Source of the DNA: an uncultured Campylobacteraceae bacterium
GTDB taxonomy: Bacteria > Campylobacterota > Campylobacteria > Campylobacterales > Arcobacteraceae
Assembly (NCBI GenBank): GCA_913057765.1
Contig: CAJXPH010000003.1
Coordinates: 1-30,740 of the forward strand
DNA: 30,740 nucleotides
Direction of reading: 5' to 3'
Of the stretch, positions 6,571-14,531 are shown one piece after another; within the stretch, counting starts at the first letter, position 1; every line of letters starts with the position of its first letter. The notes beneath the pieces are model-generated. The model saw nothing but the letters and a program-made list of their open reading frames with translations, was not told the origin of the DNA and ran no database searches. The position numbers were made by a program, and so were the translations under genes.

Positions 6571-8964
6571 CTACTTATCAGTTTTTTTTGCCGCTGGCTT
6601 TTTTGTTGTAGTTTTCTTTGCCGTAGTTTTTTTAGCTGCTGCTTTCTTAGCTGGAGCTTTTTTGGCAGTTGTTTTTTTAGCTGGAGCTTTTTTTGCACTT
6701 CCTTTAGATTTTGGATCTTTAGCAATAATTTCTAAAGTCTGTTCTAAAGTTAGATCTTCAGCTTCTACACCTTTTGGTATTTTAAAGTTTTTTCTACCTT
6801 GTTTAATATAAGGCCCATATTGTCCAATTAAAACTTGGATTTTTTCTTTTTCAAAAGTTTTTATAGTTGCTTTTGCTTTTGCTTCGGAAATCTCTTTGAT
6901 TACTTCTAAAGCTCTTGGTAATTCTATTTTATATGGGTCATCAGTTTTAAGTGAAAAATAATTTGTTTTTATTTGTAAGTATGGACCAAATCTTCCAATA
7001 TTTGCTTTAATATCATCACCATTTGAATCTTGCCCTACTACTCGAGGAAGAGTAAATAAAAACAATGCTTCATCCATTGTAATTGTATCCATGTTTAAAT
7101 GCTCGGGAATCGCAACAAATAAAGGTTTTTCTTCATCATCTTTTGTTCCTATTTGAACAAAAGGACCAAATCTACCAACTCTAGCACTCATTGGTTTTCC
7201 AGATTTTGGATCAGTTCCCATTTCTCTTATTTGAAGATAATCTTCTTTTTTTACGCTCTCTTCTTTTTCAGTTATTCTTTTTTTGAAATCACCATAAAAC
7301 TCTTGCATAACTTGTTGCCATGCTATTTTTCCATCTGCAATTTCATCAAATTCTTCTTCAACACGTGCTGTAAATCCTAAATCTACAATATGAGGAAAAT
7401 GATCAACTAAAAAACTATCTACAATTTCACCAGTGGGAGTAGGAGCTAATTTTTTGTCTTCAGTTTTAACAACATATTCTCTTGCTTGAATAGTTGAAAT
7501 AGTTGGAGCATAAGTTGATGGTCTACCTATCCCTTCTGATTCTAACTTTTTAACTAATGATGCTTCTGTATATCTTGCAGGTGGTTTCGTGAAGTTCTGT
7601 TCTAAATCTAACTTTTCAAGATTTAAAATAGTTCCAACTTTAATTGTTGGTAATATTTTTTCAGTACTATCAAGTGCAGATTCAGGATTATCGCTACCTT
7701 CTGTGTATGCTTTCATAAATCCAGCAAATACAATTCTTTGACCCTTAGTTTGAAATTCAAATTCTTTGTCTTTTCCTGCAGCAATTTTATACGTAGTATT
7801 TGCAATTTTTGCAGCTGCCATCTGAGTAGCAAGTGTTCTTTTCCAAATAAGCGAATAAAGTTTAAACTGCGCATTATCTACGTAGGCTTTTATATCACTT
7901 GGTTTTAAGCTCAAGTTAACTGGACGAATCGCTTCATGAGCCTCTTGTGCCCCTTTTGCTTTTGACTTATAAGCTCTTGGTTTACTTAATGAGTATTCTT
8001 TTCCATATTCAGCTTCAATAACTTCTTTCGCAGCACTTGTAGCAACTTTAGACAGATTTAATGAGTCAGTTCTCATATAAGTGATTAAACCACCTGTATG
8101 ATCTGGAATATTTCCTACATTTCCTTCATAAAGTTGTTGTGCAATAACCATTGTTTGCTTAACAGAATATCCAAGTTTTCTACTCGCTTCTTGTTGTAAA
8201 GTTGAAGTTGTAAATGGAGCTGCAGGATTTCTATTTGAATCTTTTTCTTCAATATCATATAATTCAAAGTTTCCTTGATTTATAGAAGTTTCAATTGCTT
8301 TTGCTTCTGATTCATTTCTTACTTTTTTTGCTTTTCCATCAATCTTTGCAAGTTCTGATTTTAAATTTGGGTCAACAAAATCTGTTTTTATTTTCCAAAA
8401 CTCTTCAGGAATAAATGCTTTTATTTCATTTTCCCTGTCAACAATAATTCTAACTGCAACTGATTGAACTCTACCTGCACTTAATCCATATCTAACTTTT
8501 TTCCATAATAAAGGTGAAAGTTCATATCCAACTGCACGATCTAGGATTCTTCTTGCTTGTTGAGCATCAACTAAATTTTGATTTACTTCTCTTGGGTTAT
8601 TAATTGCTTCTAATATTGCATCTTTAGTAATTTCGTGAAATACAATTCTTTTTAAGGGGTTTTTTTCAATTTTAAGTGCGGGAATTAGATGCCAGGCTAT
8701 AGCTTCACCCTCTCTATCCTCATCGGCCGCTAGGTAAATAGTAGTATCTTTATTGATTTGTTTTTTTAAATCAGTTATAACTTTTTTCTTATCTGTTGAA
8801 ATAAGATATTTTGGTTCAAAGTTATTATCAGGATCAAATCCAAGTTTTGATTTTGGTAAATCTCTCACATGCCCCATTGAGGCCATTACTGTGTAATCAC
8901 TACCTAAAAATTTTGATATCGTTTTTGCTTTTGCTGGTGACTCTACTATTACTAAATTTTTCAC
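6571..8964 (-). CDS. topA: DNA topoisomerase I
   Basis: Type IA topoisomerase that relaxes negative supercoils. It is 797 residues long. The Toprim domain opens with VIVESPAKAKTI, and the acidic DEDRE cluster is at 81-85. The catalytic tyrosine is Y296 (LITYMRTDS). The later motif EGIGRPSTYAPTI is present. The C-terminal part holds three GRFGP/GQYGP repeats, and the last 46 residues are a low-complexity Lys/Ala/Thr tail. The translation contains no cysteine, so the zinc-ribbon domains of E. coli TopA are absent. The start is GTG at 8964, with an in-frame stop close upstream and a weak AGGG about ten bases before. It is followed three bases later by the phosphoesterase. Confidence 0.97.
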   Translation of the reverse strand: MKNLVIVESPAKAKTISKFLGSDYTVMASMGHVRDLPKSKLGFDPDNNFEPKYLISTDKKKVITDLKKQINKDTTIYLAADEDREGEAIAWHLIPALKIEKNPLKRIVFHEITKDAILEAINNPREVNQNLVDAQQARRILDRAVGYELSPLLWKKVRYGLSAGRVQSVAVRIIVDRENEIKAFIPEEFWKIKTDFVDPNLKSELAKIDGKAKKVRNESEAKAIETSINQGNFELYDIEEKDSNRNPAAPFTTSTLQQEASRKLGYSVKQTMVIAQQLYEGNVGNIPDHTGGLITYMRTDSLNLSKVATSAAKEVIEAEYGKEYSLSKPRAYKSKAKGAQEAHEAIRPVNLSLKPSDIKAYVDNAQFKLYSLIWKRTLATQMAAAKIANTTYKIAAGKDKEFEFQTKGQRIVFAGFMKAYTEGSDNPESALDSTEKILPTIKVGTILNLEKLDLEQNFTKPPARYTEASLVKKLESEGIGRPSTYAPTISTIQAREYVVKTEDKKLAPTPTGEIVDSFLVDHFPHIVDLGFTARVEEEFDEIADGKIAWQQVMQEFYGDFKKRITEKEESVKKEDYLQIREMGTDPKSGKPMSARVGRFGPFVQIGTKDDEEKPLFVAIPEHLNMDTITMDEALFLFTLPRVVGQDSNGDDIKANIGRFGPYLQIKTNYFSLKTDDPYKIELPRALEVIKEISEAKAKATIKTFEKEKIQVLIGQYGPYIKQGRKNFKIPKGVEAEDLTLEQTLEIIAKDPKSKGSAKKAPAKKTTAKKAPAKKAAAKKTTAKKTTTKKPAAKKTDK
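6574..6711 (-). repeat. topA: degenerate Lys/Ala/Thr-rich tail repeats of topA
   Basis: Codons 752-797 encode tandem variants of AKKAP, AKKTT and AKKAA. The DNA is correspondingly repetitive (runs of GCT/TTTTT on the plus strand). It is in frame and ends in TDK-stop. Confidence 0.85.
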
Positions 8965-8998
8965 TATTTATATACCCTATGTTTTTTTACAATCCGAA

Positions 8999-9004
8999 AT
9001 TCTA
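8999..9004 (-). promoter_or_regulatory. topA: candidate -10 element of topA
   Basis: On the minus strand the 68-base murB-topA gap contains TAGAAT in the context TTTATGATAGAAT, placing a start of transcription about 30 bases before the topA GTG. This would give topA its own promoter inside the cluster. Confidence 0.4.
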
Positions 9005-9032
9005 TCATAAATAGATATAAAAGCAATTAATA

Positions 9033-9806
9033 CTAATAAATTACTATTTCTTCCTCAATTTCAATGTCAAATTTCTCTTTTATTTTCTTTTTTGCTAAGT
9101 TAATCAGGTAAATTGCATCTTCATATGTTCCCGAACCTAAATTAACTAAAAAGTTTGAATGAACATCACTAAATGCCATATCTCCTTTTCTAAAACCTTT
9201 TAATCCAACCTCTTGAATAAGTCGTCCTGCAAAATCCCCTTTTGGGTTTTTAAAGCAAGAACCAGCACTTGGAGTTTGAGGCTGATTATCTCTCATTTTG
9301 TTAAATTCTTTTAATTTTTCTTTACAAAACCCATACTCAATATTAAACACAACCTCATAGACAATAGTATCAATTTGTGTTTCTCTATATGAATAAGAAA
9401 TATCTTCTTTTTTTATATAACCATCTTTAGTTTTAATTTTATCTATATAGTTAAATATTTCCCAAGATTTTAAACCTGCATTCATTTTAACAAGCCCACC
9501 TAAGTTTCCAGGAAGTTTTGCTAAAAATTCTAAATTTGCAATATCATTTTTTCTTACATAAGTTAAAAGTTTTCCCGAAGTTGTAGCACAACCTACATAA
9601 AGCTTATTATCTTCAAGTTTTATATAATCAAATTCTTCACCTAAAATTGCAAATTTTGGATGATTATCTGAAATCAGAAGATTATTTGCACGACCTATAA
9701 TCTGACAATCATCATAATTCCCAATCTCATTGATTATTTTTACATCAACAACTGGACCAATTTTTATTGACGAATATCTAGCAAAGTCAATTGTTTTGTA
9801 ACTCAC
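9033..9806 (-). CDS. murB: UDP-N-acetylenolpyruvoylglucosamine reductase
   Basis: An FAD- and NADPH-dependent enzyme that makes UDP-N-acetylmuramate for peptidoglycan. The 257-residue protein is the short form. Visible motifs are KLPGNLGGLVKMNAGL (98-112), the SYSYRE segment with Y140 and R141, and PSAGSCFKNP with S183 as the proton donor position and C184, then FAGRLIQEVGLKG. The start is GTG, in a four-base GTGA overlap with the stop of the upstream mqnD gene, with AAGAG just before it. Translational coupling with mqnD is likely. Confidence 0.96.
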   Translation of the reverse strand: MSYKTIDFARYSSIKIGPVVDVKIINEIGNYDDCQIIGRANNLLISDNHPKFAILGEEFDYIKLEDNKLYVGCATTSGKLLTYVRKNDIANLEFLAKLPGNLGGLVKMNAGLKSWEIFNYIDKIKTKDGYIKKEDISYSYRETQIDTIVYEVVFNIEYGFCKEKLKEFNKMRDNQPQTPSAGSCFKNPKGDFAGRLIQEVGLKGFRKGDMAFSDVHSNFLVNLGSGTYEDAIYLINLAKKKIKEKFDIEIEEEIVIY

Positions 9807-10666
9807 TTTGCTCTTAATTCCTCATATTCTGATGGAATTAAAAAATCTTTTGATTTTACTAAGTTTTCATAAAATCCATTTTTGTATCCAAGTTCATATA
9901 ATTTATCTAATGCTTCATATTGGATATCACTTAGATTAACGGAATTGTCATTTGCATAAAGATCTAAATAGTTATCCAAAGTATCTGCATCAACTCGAAT
10001 AAGACCTTTTTCCAAAAGCATTGGAGCTAATACTTTTCTATTTTTATTAGCTACATCAACTGCTTTTATTAGAGTATTTTCATAATCAATTGCACTATGA
10101 AGCGGGATTGAACGTCTGATACACATGCCACCTAGAGGAAGAGGTAATCCTCCCCCTGAAAGCTCAACCCATATATCCCAAAGTTCACGTTCAACTTCAA
10201 GCTGTTCATCAAATGTCAAAATTGATTCATGAATTAAAACACCTGCATCAACGACTCCATCAAGAACTGCTTTTTCGATATCTAAAAAATTCATATAAGT
10301 AACTCTAGCTTCAGGATAAGCAATTCTAAACAACAAACCATTTGTCGTAAATTCACCACTAAGAGCTACTTTGAAGTTTCTTTTTAATCTACTTCCTTTT
10401 TTCTTTATAAGTTTAGGACCATAACCTTCACCAAAAGATACTGCTGTTTTTAATAATGCATAATCATCTTTTACAAATGGGTAAAGGGCAAAAGAAATTG
10501 CACAGATATCATATTCTCCTGCAAGTGTTGCTTTATTTAATGTTTCAATATCGTCTGCAATATTCTCAAATTTAGCATCTTTTGGAGTTACCCAACCAAA
10601 TTTGATTGCATAGTACATAAAAATATCATCTGCATCGGGAGAGTGAGCTACGCTTATAGTCTTCAA
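9803..10666 (-). CDS. mqnD: 1,4-dihydroxy-6-naphthoate synthase (futalosine pathway)
   Basis: A periplasmic-binding-protein-fold enzyme of 287 residues. MqnD converts cyclic dehypoxanthine futalosine to 1,4-dihydroxy-6-naphthoate in the menaquinone route used by Campylobacterota. Supporting features are the N-terminal SPDADDIFMYYAI (family form SPCPNDTF), GEYDICAISFALYP, AGVLIHES with H146 at the place of the catalytic histidine, and LPLPLGGMCIRR. MqnA is a related fold, but the HES and PLPLGG motifs favour MqnD. The start is TTG, supported by AAGGA at 10673-10677. It is first in the leftward cluster. The cytoplasmic location is inferred from the lack of a signal peptide. Confidence 0.85.
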   Translation of the reverse strand: MKTISVAHSPDADDIFMYYAIKFGWVTPKDAKFENIADDIETLNKATLAGEYDICAISFALYPFVKDDYALLKTAVSFGEGYGPKLIKKKGSRLKRNFKVALSGEFTTNGLLFRIAYPEARVTYMNFLDIEKAVLDGVVDAGVLIHESILTFDEQLEVERELWDIWVELSGGGLPLPLGGMCIRRSIPLHSAIDYENTLIKAVDVANKNRKVLAPMLLEKGLIRVDADTLDNYLDLYANDNSVNLSDIQYEALDKLYELGYKNGFYENLVKSKDFLIPSEYEELRAK

Positions 10667-10705
10667 AATAAGTCCTTGAAAGTTTAAAAGTTTTTAATAT
10701 TCGTG

Positions 10706-10711
10706 ATTGTA
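10706..10711 (-). promoter_or_regulatory. mqnD: candidate extended -10 element of the mqnD cluster
   Basis: On the minus strand TGATACAAT has the extended TGn form ahead of TACAAT, about 40 bases before the TTG start. It is the only good -10 in the 190-base divergent gap on this strand. Confidence 0.45.
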
Positions 10712-10777
10712 TCAAGTTATCTATTACTTTTTGTTTATTTTTTTAAATTTTCAGGTTTATAAGCATAAAAAGTCACG

Positions 10778-10815
10778 TAGAATTCACGCCGGTCTGTTAA
10801 TATATGAATGTTCAT
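10778..10815 (+). promoter_or_regulatory. promoter/operator region of the cysteine-rich flavoprotein
   Basis: TAGAAT at 10778-10783 is a possible -10, sitting inside a near-palindrome (CGTAGAATTCACG) in a locally GC-richer patch. ATGAA-TG-TTCAT at 10804-10815 is an inverted repeat of the size bound by TetR- or MarR-type repressors. A second possible -10, TATAAG, follows at 10817. The gene's GAGG ribosome binding site is at 10847-10850. The regulator is not in this window. Confidence 0.35.
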
Positions 10816-10856
10816 TTATAAGAACTGTATTTTAATTTTAATTATCGAGGTTTAAG

Positions 10857-11459
10857 ATGGTTATAAAATTTATTGATTGTACAGAAAAACATCACAACAA
10901 TATAGATAAAATAGTGACTTTTCTAAGTGCATATTTTAATTCTTTAGATATAAAAAACTACAAGCTAAAACTTAGTGAATTAAGAATTGTAAAATGTACC
11001 CAATGTCGTTGTTGTACCCAAAAAGATAGTTGTGAACCAGTCAAATGTGTCATAAAAGATGAAATGAATGAAGCAATTGACCAAATTGAAGAAGCAGATG
11101 CTTATGTTATCTTAGCGGATAGAAATAATCTCTTTTCTCAAAATGAGGTTCATTCAAAATTTGCAGAGAGACTTGTGGCATACCACTACTGGCCATTTGG
11201 ACAAGAACAATCAACTCCAAGAAAAATTACTTTAGAAAAAACTTCTATTTTAATCAATTACAATACAACTAAATATTTTATGAATCATAGTTTTTATACT
11301 TCAAAAGTAAATATGGAGAGAACTTCTACATCTATAGGTGCAAAAGTTTTAGATTGGCAACCAATCACCCCTAAAAAAGACTTAATTAAAAGTTATGAAA
11401 ATAGATTAAAACAAATGGCAGATAAATTAATAGCTTCTTTACAAGAAATAGCTTCTTAA
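10857..11459 (+). CDS. flavodoxin-fold protein with cysteine cluster
   Basis: A 200-residue soluble protein. The layout resembles NADPH-dependent FMN reductases and iron-sulfur flavoproteins: a loop with C47, C50, C52, C53, C59 and C64 is followed by VIKDEMNEAIDQIEEADAYVI, the family's usual 'C-x-I-x-D-x-M ... E-A-D' stretch. The canonical FMN-loop sequence (gsP-x-Y) after EAD is replaced by LADRNNLFSQ, and the usual N-terminal phosphate-binding loop is also weak, so FMN binding is uncertain. The cysteine spacing could hold an iron-sulfur cluster or work as redox thiols. It is a single gene, divergent from mqnD and convergent with nuoN, with a clear ribosome binding site. Confidence 0.7.
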   Translation: MVIKFIDCTEKHHNNIDKIVTFLSAYFNSLDIKNYKLKLSELRIVKCTQCRCCTQKDSCEPVKCVIKDEMNEAIDQIEEADAYVILADRNNLFSQNEVHSKFAERLVAYHYWPFGQEQSTPRKITLEKTSILINYNTTKYFMNHSFYTSKVNMERTSTSIGAKVLDWQPITPKKDLIKSYENRLKQMADKLIASLQEIAS

Positions 11460-11463
11460 TTTT

Positions 11464-11495
11464 GTACCACTTTTCTTAAAAAAGAAAAGTAGTAC
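11464..11495. terminator. bidirectional hairpin between the flavoprotein and nuoN
   Basis: ACTTTTCTT, loop AAAA, AAGAAAAGT gives a 9-bp stem, extended after one mismatch by GTAC/GTAC. It begins five bases after the flavoprotein stop and ends eight bases before the nuoN stop, so it can serve both convergent genes. Confidence 0.75.
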
Positions 11496-11503
11496 TTCAA
11501 CTT

Positions 11504-12994
11504 TTAATATCCAGAAATCTGAACGTAGTAAGAGATAATCTCTATTAAAGGCTCAATCATAAAGATTGAAAGAATAGTTACAATTGCAGCAAATCCAATA
11601 AGTACTTTTGTTGGAGTAGTTGCATTTGTCATATATTGAGTATTTGCTCCCTCAATTGGGTCTTTTAAGAACATAAAGATAATTGGTTTTAAATAATAGT
11701 ACCCAGCAATTGCAGAGTTTATTACCATAATTAATGCAAGTAAAATATATCCAGCATTTACAGCACTACCAACTAAATACATTTTTCCCCAGAATAATGC
11801 AAAAGGAGGAATACCTGCTAAAGATAATAAGAACAGTCCCATCATACAAGCTGTAATTGGAGCTGATTTTACAAGTCCCGAGTATTTTTCTAAAGCATGA
11901 TCAGAAGAGAAAGAGTTGTAATCTTTACTTCTATTTAACCATAACATTGTAAATCCACCAAGATTCGTGACTAAAAATAAAATCCAATATAAGAACATAG
12001 CACTAGTTGCTTGTGTAGTTCCTATTAAAATTGCAGCCATTGCAAAACCTGCATTTGAGATTGAAGAATAAGCTAACATTCTATTAATATCATTTTGAAC
12101 TAAAGCAATAAGATTTGGAATAGTCATAGTTAATACTACTGTTGCATAAAGAATTATTTCAACATAAATATCGCCACTTGAAATAAATATCTCGAAGAAT
12201 CTTAAAGCTACAACAAATCCAGCCATCTTTGGAACAATAGACATAAACCCTGCTAATGCTGCTGTTGAACCTTCATAAACATCTGCAACCCAAGTATGAT
12301 AAGGAACTAGAGATAATTTAAATCCAAGTGCACCTAACATGAAAATTACACCAAGTAAGATTACTGGATAATTTTCAAAATTTGAAGATACTAATACTTC
12401 TGAAATTTGCCCAAGCTCAACAGTTCCTGTTAATCCATAGAAAATCATCGAACCAAAAGCAAAGAATGCAGTTGCTACGGCACCCATTGTAAAGTATTTA
12501 ATGGCAGCTTCTAAAGCATTATTTCTATTATGCATTGCAATTAATGTATATAAAGACATTGAAGCCGTTTCAAGTCCTACAAAAATTAAAATTAATGAAT
12601 CAGAACTAACCATAAACTGGAATCCTGCAATCATAAATAAGTATAAGGCAAAATATTCAGGATATCTATGCTCTTGAAATCTAAGTTTACTCATTGCAGT
12701 TAATGCAAATAGTAAAGAAGCTATAACAATAATACCTTGAGATAAAATAGAGATACCATCAATAAGCATTAAATCAAAGAAACCTCTTACTCCTCCAGAA
12801 TATCCGATTAAAGTACCTAAATCAATAAGTAAAAAAAGTACCGTTAACATAACATATAAAGATTTATCTAATTTTTTATTTACTAAATCAATACATATAA
12901 TAACAAGTGCTCCAACAATAGCAATAAGCATTGGTACAATTGTTCCAAAGTTTAGACTAGCAAACTCAATTGATACTGGTGGGATATTAATCAT
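11504..12994 (-). CDS. nuoN: complex I membrane subunit NuoN
   Basis: Antiporter-like, proton-translocating subunit of the membrane arm, 496 residues, with about 14 membrane helices. The TM5 glutamate is in FVGLETASMSLY and the TM7 lysine region in FKLSLVPYHTWVADVYEGS, both expected for proton transfer; a further charged helix follows. It is the last gene of the nuo operon and overlaps nuoM by eight bases. The bidirectional hairpin lies directly downstream. Confidence 0.97.
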   Translation of the reverse strand: MINIPPVSIEFASLNFGTIVPMLIAIVGALVIICIDLVNKKLDKSLYVMLTVLFLLIDLGTLIGYSGGVRGFFDLMLIDGISILSQGIIVIASLLFALTAMSKLRFQEHRYPEYFALYLFMIAGFQFMVSSDSLILIFVGLETASMSLYTLIAMHNRNNALEAAIKYFTMGAVATAFFAFGSMIFYGLTGTVELGQISEVLVSSNFENYPVILLGVIFMLGALGFKLSLVPYHTWVADVYEGSTAALAGFMSIVPKMAGFVVALRFFEIFISSGDIYVEIILYATVVLTMTIPNLIALVQNDINRMLAYSSISNAGFAMAAILIGTTQATSAMFLYWILFLVTNLGGFTMLWLNRSKDYNSFSSDHALEKYSGLVKSAPITACMMGLFLLSLAGIPPFALFWGKMYLVGSAVNAGYILLALIMVINSAIAGYYYLKPIIFMFLKDPIEGANTQYMTNATTPTKVLIGFAAIVTILSIFMIEPLIEIISYYVQISGY

Positions 12995-14519
12995 GTTTCA
13001 CCTCCCCAATAGTGTTATACTCTAAGATTTTGGCCTTTGTAGAAGGATTTATTGCTTTCAATTGCATTACTTCAACAAGTTGAGTTACTGATCTATCTAC
13101 AGGCTCTAAAATTGGTTTTGGATAAATACCAAGAATTACAACTAACGCCACTAAAGGAATTAAAGCTGCTAATTCTCTACCATGTACATCTTTTAGATTC
13201 TTATTTTTTTCATTTGTTAAAGGTCCAAAGAAAGACTTTTTATACATAACTAACATATAAACAGCTCCTAAAACAATAGTAAGTCCCGCAATTAATGTTA
13301 ATACAGGTGATACTTTAAAGAACCCAAGTAATGATAAAAACTCACCAACAAATCCAATTGTTAAAGGAAGTCCTACTGAGGCCATTAACATGATTCCAAA
13401 AATAGTTGCGTACTTAGGCATTACTGATGCTAATCCACCAAAGTCTTTTATCATCTTCGTATGTCGCCTATCATAAATTACACCTACAAGCATAAACAGT
13501 GCTCCTGAAACAATACCATGAGAAATCATTAAGAAAATTGAACCACCAATACCTTCTACATTTAATGCAAAGATACCTAGAATAATTACACCCATATGTG
13601 AAACAGATGAGTATGCAATAACTTGTTTTATATCTTCTTGTGCGTAAGCTACCATTGCAGTATAGATAATTGCAATTAGAGCTAATATAGCCATAGGATA
13701 TGTAAAGTAAACAGATGCATCAGGGAATAGTGGTAATGAGAATCTTACAAAACCATATGTACCCATTTTAAGTAATACAGCGGCTAAGATAACAGAACCT
13801 ATTGTTGGTGCTTGACCATGTGCATATGGAAGCCACGTATGGAATGGGAACATTGGTACTTTGATTGCAAAACCACAGAAGAATGCAACAAATAACCATA
13901 GTTGCATATCAAATGGTAATAACATCATATTCCAATCTAAGATACTAAAGCTCCAGTTTCCTGTTGTTTGGAAATATACATAGCCTAGGTATAACATACC
14001 TACAAGCATGATTAAAGATCCAACAAATGTATATAAGAAAAACTTAACTGCTGCGTACACTCTTAAGTTTCCACCCCATGCTCCAACGATATATAACATT
14101 GGCACAAGAGATAACTCCCAGAAAAGGTAGAAAATAATTGCATCTAAAGCTAAGAAAACACCAACCATAGTCATCTCTAAGAATAACACTGTGATAATTA
14201 ATTGCTTTAAATTTCTTTTTTCAGTTAATCCAATAATTGAAATCATAGTCATAAATGTTGTCATTATTACTAAAAATAAAGAGATACCATCTATTCCTAC
14301 AAAATAGTTGATTCCATATGCGCTTATCATAGGGATTACTTCTGTAAACTGCATACCAGCTATTGTAACATCAAAATTTGACCAAAGAAAAATACTTAAT
14401 ACAAATTCAATAGCAGTTACAATAATTCCATACATTCTTATAGAATCGTCTTTTACAAGAAATCCTATTAATGCTGCAAATGCCGGAAAAAATATTAAAA
14501 TTGATAAAATGTGTTCCAT
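12987..14519 (-). CDS. nuoM: complex I membrane subunit NuoM
   Basis: Antiporter-like subunit, 510 residues, with about 14 membrane helices. The key TM5 glutamate is E135 (YLFWELSLVPMLY) and the TM7 lysine is K220 (FAIKVPMFPFHTWLP). AYAQEDIKQVIAYSSVSHMG is the family's discontinuous-helix signature. It sits 12 bases after nuoL and overlaps nuoN. Length and motifs are normal. Confidence 0.98.
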   Translation of the reverse strand: MEHILSILIFFPAFAALIGFLVKDDSIRMYGIIVTAIEFVLSIFLWSNFDVTIAGMQFTEVIPMISAYGINYFVGIDGISLFLVIMTTFMTMISIIGLTEKRNLKQLIITVLFLEMTMVGVFLALDAIIFYLFWELSLVPMLYIVGAWGGNLRVYAAVKFFLYTFVGSLIMLVGMLYLGYVYFQTTGNWSFSILDWNMMLLPFDMQLWLFVAFFCGFAIKVPMFPFHTWLPYAHGQAPTIGSVILAAVLLKMGTYGFVRFSLPLFPDASVYFTYPMAILALIAIIYTAMVAYAQEDIKQVIAYSSVSHMGVIILGIFALNVEGIGGSIFLMISHGIVSGALFMLVGVIYDRRHTKMIKDFGGLASVMPKYATIFGIMLMASVGLPLTIGFVGEFLSLLGFFKVSPVLTLIAGLTIVLGAVYMLVMYKKSFFGPLTNEKNKNLKDVHGRELAALIPLVALVVILGIYPKPILEPVDRSVTQLVEVMQLKAINPSTKAKILEYNTIGEVKHD

Positions 14520-14531
14520 CTAACTAACCCC

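Noticed and set aside
6574..6711. Repetitive DNA as a CRISPR array or non-coding satellite
   Set aside because: The repeats are in frame, of irregular unit, and encode the lysine-rich end of TopA.
7153..7380. Plus-strand open frame inside topA
   Set aside because: It lies fully within the well-supported topA gene on the other strand, has no ribosome binding site I trust, and resembles no family.
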